Made by a program: the position numbers and the translations under genes. From Bacteroidales bacterium (lineage in GTDB: Bacteria > Bacteroidota > Bacteroidia > Bacteroidales > B18-G4): a stretch of DNA of 9,728 nt. Shown piece after piece: positions 1 to 5,107 of the stretch. The first letter of the stretch is position 1, and the number at the start of each line of letters is the position of its first letter. Under the pieces are notes generated by a model. The model had not been told where the DNA came from and made no database searches. It was given only the letters and a program-made list of their open reading frames with translations. The DNA is taken from the NCBI GenBank assembly GCA_030618905.1, contig JAUXCL010000077.1:1-9728 (forward strand), written 5' to 3'.

Positions 1-65
1 ACCTGGCAGAGGATGAGTATGTAAGGGAAATATATTTGGGGCAGAATTTTGAGTTGAGAAGATAA
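1..65 (+). CDS. lptB: LptB C-terminus (partial): LPS export ABC transporter ATP-binding protein
   Basis: Only the last 20 codons are inside the window, in the frame starting at base 3 and ending in TAA at 63-65. They read LAEDEYVREIYLGQNFELRR. LptB proteins characteristically finish with an acidic/Asn-rich turn, then V(K/R)xxYLGxxF(R/E)L, and this tail fits that pattern well (E. coli LptB ends in a similar YLG-F-L motif). LptB is the cytoplasmic ATPase that powers extraction of lipopolysaccharide from the inner membrane together with LptF and LptG. No catalytic motif is visible because the gene starts outside the window. It converges on the TonB-dependent receptor gene across a repeat-rich gap of about 330 bp. 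The call rests on a short tail and could be another ABC ATPase of the same family. Confidence 0.72.
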   Translation, partial: LAEDEYVREIYLGQNFELRR

Positions 66-72
66 ATTCAAT

Positions 73-106
73 CCACGTTCCATAGCGCCATGTTCAACGT
101 TCAAAG
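73..106. repeat. 34-bp direct repeat, copy 1
   Basis: This copy begins CCACGTTCCATAGCG and ends GTTCAACGTTCAAAG. It recurs at 311-344 with a single C/T difference (GCGCCATG here, GCGTCATG there). Both copies are preceded by ATTCAAT, separated from the repeat by three extra bases (GGA) in the second copy. The two copies bracket the hairpin element at 108-270. Non-coding, 8 bp after the lptB stop. Confidence 0.85.
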
Positions 107-107
107 A

Positions 108-270
108 TATCGCGCCCCTCTGGGGCGCAGGTTCTTGTGATATCATTTTTCCTACCGACATCAGGCCCCTACGGGGCCGGTTTTCAATAATTAGCCCGGG
201 TCCCATCGGGACCAGATATCGGTAGAAATGAATTTACGGGTTAGTAACAGCGCCCTGTAGGGGCGCGATA
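108..270. repeat. Nested inverted-repeat element with multiple hairpins
   Basis: Several layers of pairing are visible. The outermost arms are a perfect 11-bp inverted repeat, TATCGCGCCCC at 108-118 and GGGGCGCGATA at 260-270. Each arm also forms its own small hairpin (GCGCCCC-TCT-GGGGCGC at 112-128; GCGCCCT-GTA-GGGGCGC at 250-266, with one T-G wobble). Inside lies a second pair, CTACCGACATC at 152-162 and GATATCGGTAG at 215-225, with one mismatch. That pair encloses two perfect short hairpins, GGCCCC-TAC-GGGGCC at 164-178 and GGTCCC-ATC-GGGACC at 199-213. CTACCGATATC ends next to CCCTACGGG-type hairpins are a repeat style I have seen between genes of Bacteroidota; I know no named family for it. 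There is no open reading frame, so it looks like a non-autonomous palindromic repeat rather than a gene. Confidence 0.8.
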
Positions 271-310
271 AAAAGAATCCGGCCCCTGCTCAGGCTCCAC
301 ATTCAATGGA

Positions 311-344
311 CCACGTTCCATAGCGTCATGTTCAACGTTCAAAG
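311..344. repeat. 34-bp direct repeat, copy 2
   Basis: Second copy of the repeat at 73-106, identical at 33 of 34 positions. Its 3' half (ATGTTCAACGTTCAAAG) runs straight into the inverted repeat at 328-384, so it does double duty as one arm of that structure. Confidence 0.85.
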
Positions 345-384
345 TTCAATTTCGTTTGAACCTCGAACCTTGAAATTTGAACAT
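328..384 (-). terminator. TTCAA-type imperfect inverted repeat, possible terminator
   Basis: ATGTTCAA at 328-335 pairs with TTGAACAT at 377-384, and the interior carries more matching TTCAA and TTGAA units (TTCAAAGTTCAA against TTTGAAC and TTGAAATTTGAA). The result is an imperfect stem-loop of about 57 bp starting 11 bp beyond the stop codon of the minus-strand receptor gene. That is where the long operon should end, so a terminator role is reasonable. There is no clear T-run after the stem on either strand, so a classic intrinsic terminator is not shown and it may simply be a repeat. Confidence 0.3.
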
Positions 385-395
385 GTCCAGATGTC

Positions 396-2696
396 TTAAA
401 AAATAAAAGATATCTCCCCCGTAATAAACCTTCCCGGAGATAAAAGCCCTTTCCTGTCAATATAGATCTCATTAAGGATGTTCTGGATCATGAGCGTTAT
501 TTTAAACTTTCCCCGGAAGGTTCTGTACAACTTGAGATCTACCAGAGAGTATGGCTCAAGCAACAATGTATTCTCTTCATCAAACCATTGTTCTCCGGTA
601 TACTGATACGATAGTGACGTATTTACCCATCGATGCTGCAAGGTAATACTGGTGTAAAACTGGTGCATCGGTACTTCATTCAGGTATTTTCCCGTCAGGT
701 CGGTATTGTTCTCCGGATCCACATCGTAGGCGGTAATGTTGGAACGATTATAGGCATAATTGGCTGTATAAACCAGGTTTGCCAAAATGGCATAGGTAAA
801 GGTGACCTCTGCACCAAGGATCTGCACTTCACTTACATTGCGCCGTTGATATACCGGCTTTAACTCATCGCCACCGGTATCAATGGAATCACCCACCCCG
901 ATCAGGTATTGAAAATCCCTGCCAACAGAAAAATATAAAGCAGGTTCTATCTTAATCTTTTTGATGAGGTCGACCGTTGATCCTATTTCATAATTGATCA
1001 GCTTCTCCGGACCAAGCTTTGGATTGGCTACCTTAAATCCTTTCCTTATCTTTCCCGACATGCACATGTCATCCAGTTTGGGAGGCATAAATCCTGTCCC
1101 AACTGATGCATAAAAGGAAGTGCTGTTAAAGAACTGGTATTGTATGGCCAGCTTGGGATTAAAATTATTCCATTGGCTGTCTTGATAGTCAGCCTGATGA
1201 TCCTGGATAAAGCCGGTATTGCTTGTGGGATCCATAACGAGGATACTCCCATCCCAAAATCGATCATGATCAAACCTGATTCCGGCTATGAGGTTTCCTT
1301 TGCCTTTGGAAAACCCTATCTCATCCTGAATAAACAGGGCATAGGTGCTGAGCTTACCGGTGTATTTTATTTGATCGGTGGAGGTACGGTATATCGTCGA
1401 CGAATTGACATCACCCTGCTTTAAATCCAAACCAAAAGTCAAAGTCTGTGTTTTAAAAATGTCATGGCTAACATTAAGATTCAAGCCGAAATCAAGTTTA
1501 TCCGAGTTGGTCTCCGATAATTTATATTTATTGGATCTGCTCATACTTTCACTTTGGCGACGGTAATCTTCATGATGCATATAAGCATTGGCATTAATGA
1601 TAAAGTCATTAGCCAGCCCTGAATATAGAGCTTGTACAATGTTGACCATATAATGATCATAACCACCATCCTCTTCATAGACTTTTGTACCATTCCCATG
1701 TTTGGCATTGGAATTGAAATACTGGATCTCTATATTGTGGTCTGGATGAAACTGGTACCCCAGCAAGGCATGAGCGTTGAATTCTTTGAGATAAGCTTTG
1801 ACGTCATAATTGCCACGTGAGGCTTCTGGTTCCAGGATATACCCATCACCCTGTCGTCCGAACAGGTTTACTTTCCAATATAGACTCTTATCCTTAATTC
1901 TGTATCGGCCACCGATATCCAACATGCCACCAAATGTATTATAGCTGGAAACCAGTGCTTTAACATTTCCCTCAATAGGTTTTGAAGGTTTCCTGGTCTG
2001 AATTATGATAACACCTCCCATCGCATTGTTACCGTAAATAGCTGAATTCGGTCCTTTGATGACTTCTATATGATCAATATCTTCAGGCTGGATGATCTGC
2101 CAGTTAATAGCTCCTCCGGCAGATTTATTTAAGGGTACGCCATTGAGTAAAACCAGGGTTCTGGAACTGCTGTTCAGGCCACGCATGGTAACAGAGGTGT
2201 TCTTTGAAAATATTCCCCAACTGCGGTTTACATGAACATTGGATACCGTCCTGAGCAGGTCATCAGTATTGGAATAAGTAACATTCCGGATCGTCTTACG
2301 ATCAATACGTTCCAAACGTGAAGGAATATCATTCTGCCTTCTTTCAGTTAATGTGGCAGAGATGATTACCGGGTTGAAATCGTATATACCCGGTGTTAAT
2401 AAAATGTCAATCTGGATGTCATGATCTTCAATACTTATCTTCTGAACCTGATCCTGGTAACTGACATGCGAAATACGAAGAATATACTCACCTGGCGCAA
2501 GGTTCAGAATATCAAATGAACCATTTCCATCTGAAGTAGTTCCCCGCTTGCTGCCTTCAATCTGGATACTGGCCTGTGCAACAGCCTGATTGGTGCTTGC
2601 ATCTCTGATCTTACCTTTGATGTCCCCGTCACTATATGCCAGTCCCGGAATAATGAAAATGAGCAATAGGCTGAGAATGAACCTGGAAGCTTTCAT
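396..2696 (-). CDS. TonB-dependent outer membrane receptor with carboxypeptidase-regulatory-like domain
   Basis: About 766 residues from the ATG at 2696, which follows the lipoprotein stop by 10 nt and gives a clean signal peptide (MKASRFILSLLLIF, then PGLAYS). A longer version from ATG 2726 or TTG 2729 would overlap the lipoprotein gene. In order: signal peptide (1-22), a CarboxypepD_reg-like beta domain (about 25-101, with GTTSDGNGSF and LAPGEYILRISHVSY), a TonB-box-like PVIISATLTER (109-119), the plug (about 120-235, with RGLNSSSRTLVLLNGVPL and IEVIKGPNSAIYGNNAMGG), and a beta-barrel ending in aromatic-rich GRFITGEISFIF, a typical last strand for outer-membrane assembly. These receptors use TonB-ExbBD energy to import iron complexes, cobalamin, metal chelates or other scarce ligands. 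It is too short for a SusC glycan transporter (usually about 1000 residues) and no SusD is next to it. Last gene of the AOR operon; its ligand cannot be read from sequence, and a tungsten or cofactor-related ligand is only inference. Confidence 0.93.
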   Translation of the reverse strand: MKASRFILSLLLIFIIPGLAYSDGDIKGKIRDASTNQAVAQASIQIEGSKRGTTSDGNGSFDILNLAPGEYILRISHVSYQDQVQKISIEDHDIQIDILLTPGIYDFNPVIISATLTERRQNDIPSRLERIDRKTIRNVTYSNTDDLLRTVSNVHVNRSWGIFSKNTSVTMRGLNSSSRTLVLLNGVPLNKSAGGAINWQIIQPEDIDHIEVIKGPNSAIYGNNAMGGVIIIQTRKPSKPIEGNVKALVSSYNTFGGMLDIGGRYRIKDKSLYWKVNLFGRQGDGYILEPEASRGNYDVKAYLKEFNAHALLGYQFHPDHNIEIQYFNSNAKHGNGTKVYEEDGGYDHYMVNIVQALYSGLANDFIINANAYMHHEDYRRQSESMSRSNKYKLSETNSDKLDFGLNLNVSHDIFKTQTLTFGLDLKQGDVNSSTIYRTSTDQIKYTGKLSTYALFIQDEIGFSKGKGNLIAGIRFDHDRFWDGSILVMDPTSNTGFIQDHQADYQDSQWNNFNPKLAIQYQFFNSTSFYASVGTGFMPPKLDDMCMSGKIRKGFKVANPKLGPEKLINYEIGSTVDLIKKIKIEPALYFSVGRDFQYLIGVGDSIDTGGDELKPVYQRRNVSEVQILGAEVTFTYAILANLVYTANYAYNRSNITAYDVDPENNTDLTGKYLNEVPMHQFYTSITLQHRWVNTSLSYQYTGEQWFDEENTLLLEPYSLVDLKLYRTFRGKFKITLMIQNILNEIYIDRKGLLSPGRFITGEISFIF

Positions 2697-2706
2697 CAGA
2701 TTTCGA

Positions 2707-3597
2707 TCATTTCTGGATTTTGACATCAAGGACTACAAATCCAGCCTCAGTACCCTCTACTTCTTTGATATTAAAGATACCCAGTTTATTATCTTTTGTT
2801 TTAAAAGTGTAAATATCATTGACCTTAAGTTTCTTAGCCTTACGCTTTCCTTCTCCTTCAGTATAATTGGCCAGCAGGGTACTGTCATTAACAATAGTGT
2901 TATAGTCAGCCGGGCTGAGGTCAGTTTTAATATAACGTGTAGTATTGATATTGGTCCAGGTTTCAAAATTCCCGGTAAATATTCCATCTTCAATATTGGC
3001 TCCTGGTGAGGCCAGCACATTTTTATCCTCGCCATAATAATAATAGACCATATCAATCAGAGCTTGCAAGTCCGGATCCGTATCTAATTCAGATAGGAAA
3101 TGAATAGAATTATCCTGTATACTGAAAAAACTACCTGTAGCATTATTGTTCTGTGCTCCCATTTTAATCGCCGTAATCTCTGTCACGGGCTGATAATTGG
3201 CAGCAGTATCAAGTAAAATATTAAAAGAACTGGATGCACTATACCCTTCTTTATCCCTTATGGTGAAGACCCAGCGTTCTTCTTTTTCCAGGCTTTTTAT
3301 AAATGACCTGGACCAGCTAAAATTGGCTGAATTAAAACCGGTGTCAAAAACGACTTGTTCCTGTCCGTTACTAATGCTTTTAATGAAAAAATTAGTCAGC
3401 TTTGATCCATAAGCAGTAACACCACAGGTAAATTCCTCACCAACTTTTAACATGGTATCCTGATATACATAACCTGTTTCATCCATCAAATATAATTCTG
3501 GCACTTCCTGGTCAGGATCTAATGGTCTACATGAAGAGATAGTTAGTAATACAGTTAATAAGAGCAATACTTTTGGTAAATAATTCAATATTTTCAT
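2707..3597 (-). CDS. Bacteroidota-type lipoprotein, function unknown
   Basis: 296 residues. The N-terminus is a lipoprotein signal: a basic start, a Leu-rich stretch (9-19), then the lipobox I20-S-S-C23, so Cys23 should be lipidated after cleavage. The mature part looks all-beta: an Ig-like region (about 35-130, with FSWSRSF and RWVFTIRDKEGYSASSSF), then a second module (about 138-296) with DMVYYYYGED, LASPGANI, TNINTTRYIKTDLSP and a final NDIYTFKTKDNKLGIFNIKEV segment. I associate this second module with uncharacterised Bacteroidota lipoproteins but cannot attach a family name. The gene starts 23 nt after the membrane protein and ends 10 nt before the receptor's likely start, so the three are almost certainly co-transcribed. 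Lipoproteins coupled to TonB-dependent receptors often capture the ligand at the outer membrane (as HmuY does for haem), and that role is inferred here from position only. Confidence 0.85.
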   Translation of the reverse strand: MKILNYLPKVLLLLTVLLTISSCRPLDPDQEVPELYLMDETGYVYQDTMLKVGEEFTCGVTAYGSKLTNFFIKSISNGQEQVVFDTGFNSANFSWSRSFIKSLEKEERWVFTIRDKEGYSASSSFNILLDTAANYQPVTEITAIKMGAQNNNATGSFFSIQDNSIHFLSELDTDPDLQALIDMVYYYYGEDKNVLASPGANIEDGIFTGNFETWTNINTTRYIKTDLSPADYNTIVNDSTLLANYTEGEGKRKAKKLKVNDIYTFKTKDNKLGIFNIKEVEGTEAGFVVLDVKIQK

Positions 3598-3620
3598 TAG
3601 GTGAAATGGATTGATAGTGC

Positions 3621-4199
3621 TTAATTAATATTGAAATTTTTAATCTTTCTTGTACCGTGATAAATTAGAAATCCTGATACACCTCCGATCATGCCGAATA
3701 TAAAGAAGCTAAGCAGTGGTCCCCAGGTGCCATATTTGATAAAGGTTCCATAGGGGTAGCCAGTAGATAAATGAATGAGCAAGCGGCTCAGTGGGATACT
3801 GACATAAGCAAGGCCTGAGATGATCCCTATGTAAATGAAACTTTTTCTTTCACAGGTAAATGCGTTGTAGCCTAAATCCAGTATGATACCCGGCAGCATA
3901 TAGTTGAAACCCATCATCGGGTCCTTAAAACCAAAAACAGGAAATAATAACAACAAGCCAATACCGACAGAGGAAATACTTGCAGCAAATTTCAGCCTTG
4001 AACGTATCCTGGCCAGCATTAGGATGGCCATGAATTCAATCCCATGATGCCCGGGTATATTCAACGGTGTTCTGAGCCTGGCATGCAACAGGATGGCAAT
4101 CATCCCGGCCCCAGATAACAACAGGATTTCCAGGATCAAAGCCAGTGTCTTGTTATGAGATCTTATGGATATGCTCTTTTGATAAGGTTTTCCATTCAT
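3621..4199 (-). CDS. Six-helix integral membrane protein, possibly ECF S-component-like
   Basis: 192 residues from the ATG at 4199; an in-frame TTG at 4229 would add ten residues (MLKKLQIGKT). Either start overlaps the end of the upstream TiaS-like gene (stop at 4153-4155), which suggests translational coupling. Numbered from the ATG, hydrophobic segments lie near 18-39, 51-65 (short), 70-90, 96-112, 119-142 and 157-180, separated by short basic loops, with a basic C-terminal tail (RKIKN). Conserved-looking polar spots are RTPLNIPGHHGIEF between helices 1 and 2 and GFKDPMMGFNYMLPG between 3 and 4. Size and six-helix layout resemble substrate-binding S-components of ECF vitamin/metal transporters, which borrow a shared ATPase module encoded elsewhere. 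No ATPase or EcfT gene is in the window and I recognise no diagnostic motif, so the transporter call is tentative. By position it may be the inner-membrane partner of the downstream lipoprotein and receptor. Confidence 0.78.
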   Translation of the reverse strand: MNGKPYQKSISIRSHNKTLALILEILLLSGAGMIAILLHARLRTPLNIPGHHGIEFMAILMLARIRSRLKFAASISSVGIGLLLLFPVFGFKDPMMGFNYMLPGIILDLGYNAFTCERKSFIYIGIISGLAYVSIPLSRLLIHLSTGYPYGTFIKYGTWGPLLSFFIFGMIGGVSGFLIYHGTRKIKNFNIN

Positions 4200-4905
4200 A
4201 GTCTTGCCGATTTGTAATTTTTTCAACAATTAATACAGGTTTATGATTCAGGAGCAGAGGCCGGGTCCATTGTGCGGTCAAAACCCTGTTACTCATTAGC
4301 GCTTTTTCCCCTTTAATGGTCTGTACGGCACTGATTCCGTAACTGCTGAGGAGCTCTTCAACAGGATAAACTCCAGGATCCATATCCCTTAACTCCCTGG
4401 CTCCTTTCAACCAGATAAACCGGCCATCATTGCCGCTGCTTCTCAATCCGATTGCTGCAAGGGCTCCGATCACACCACCCTGGGTCCCGGTCAGTCCTTT
4501 AAGATATACATTGGATCTTTTTGCTAAATCCCTGGCTGATATTTGATCCAATACTATGCGCTTGGCTTGCTTTCCCCATTCCTCAAGCTTTCTGTTGATT
4601 TTATCGGTTTCCACAATTCCCAGCCCGATATCCGATCCCTCGGGGGCGATACGGAGCAGGTACTGGCTGCAAAAATCACGAACCTGCTGAACATTATTGT
4701 GGGTTTGACAATCTAATTCCAGGCATGCCGAACTGTTTCTCGATGTATAAGGGATATCCGGATGTATAAGAAGTTGATGCCGGGTAATTCCGTTTACAGT
4801 TCCGATAGACTTTTCTTCAAGTAATTTCGCCAGTTCCCTTGCATGGAATCCTGTGCCGGGGCTGCCGGAAATATCAGTATCATCGATTCCAATATATACC
4901 TTCAT
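4153..4905 (-). CDS. TiaS-like IDDTD-domain protein (short homologue of tRNA-Ile2 agmatidine synthase)
   Basis: 250 residues from the ATG at 4905, which has the best ribosome site in the operon (GGAAGG, 4 nt upstream) and gives the canonical family start MKVYIGIDDTD. Visible signatures: the IDDTD acidic motif (7-11) followed by GSPGTGF (14-20), HPDIPYTSRNSSACLEL (48-64), and GLTGTQGGVIGALAAIGL (137-154). All correspond to the N-terminal kinase-like domain and following ferredoxin-like region of archaeal TiaS, which uses ATP to attach agmatine to C34 of tRNA-Ile2. TiaS is about 420 residues; the zinc-ribbon and probably most of the OB domain are missing here, and no CxxC pair is present. Bacteria modify this tRNA with TilS instead, so a different substrate is likely. 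It follows the AOR gene and overlaps the membrane protein gene, suggesting a job linked to the AOR system, such as a nucleotide- or cofactor-modifying step (inference). The open frame continues upstream of the chosen start; see the segment at 4906-5107. Confidence 0.8.
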   Translation of the reverse strand: MKVYIGIDDTDISGSPGTGFHARELAKLLEEKSIGTVNGITRHQLLIHPDIPYTSRNSSACLELDCQTHNNVQQVRDFCSQYLLRIAPEGSDIGLGIVETDKINRKLEEWGKQAKRIVLDQISARDLAKRSNVYLKGLTGTQGGVIGALAAIGLRSSGNDGRFIWLKGARELRDMDPGVYPVEELLSSYGISAVQTIKGEKALMSNRVLTAQWTRPLLLNHKPVLIVEKITNRQDYEWKTLSKEHIHKIS

Positions 4906-5107
4906 TATTCCTTCCCGGTTCTTATCCAGCTTACTCTTAAACTCGTTATATGCCTGCTCAACAGCATTGTCAAACCGGGTATGCAAAACCTGGTAGGCTT
5001 CCATGAGTTTTTCCGCCCTATAGCTGTTCAGCATTCTTGATGTCACCCCAGGCTTTCCGGTAACTGATGCCTGCCTGGCCGGCAGCAGTTTTTTCGTTAT
5101 GCAAAAG
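4906..5107 (-). other. Open in-frame segment between the AOR gene and the TiaS-like gene
   Basis: The 202 bp between the AOR stop and the TiaS-like ATG contain no stop in the TiaS-like frame, which stays open into the AOR gene (first possible start TTG 5139). In-frame ATGs lie at 5034 (MLNSYRAEKL, with GGGGTGA about 8 nt upstream) and 5004 (MEAYQVLHTR). Translation from 5034 gives a charged, helix-forming stretch (NAVEQAYNEFKSKLDKNREG) that looks more like real protein than chance. It could be a 43-residue helical N-terminal extension, making the TiaS-like protein 293 residues, or a remnant of a lost gene. The upstream half (about 5048-5090) is GC-rich with small inverted repeats (CCAGGC at 5048-5053 against GCCTGG at 5073-5078) and looks non-coding. 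Confidence 0.4.

Noticed and set aside
108..270. CRISPR-like array
   Set aside because: The repeated hairpins differ in sequence and spacing and there are no regular spacers or cas genes.
2590..3009. 139-residue plus-strand open frame across the receptor/lipoprotein junction
   Set aside because: Antisense to two convincing genes; its hydrophobic stretches are a by-product of complementing their coding sequence.
5070..5097. Plus-strand CTGCC-TGGCC-GGCAG hairpin followed by CAGTTTTTT, resembling an intrinsic terminator
   Set aside because: It faces against the operon, the stem is only 5 bp, and no plus-strand gene ends nearby.
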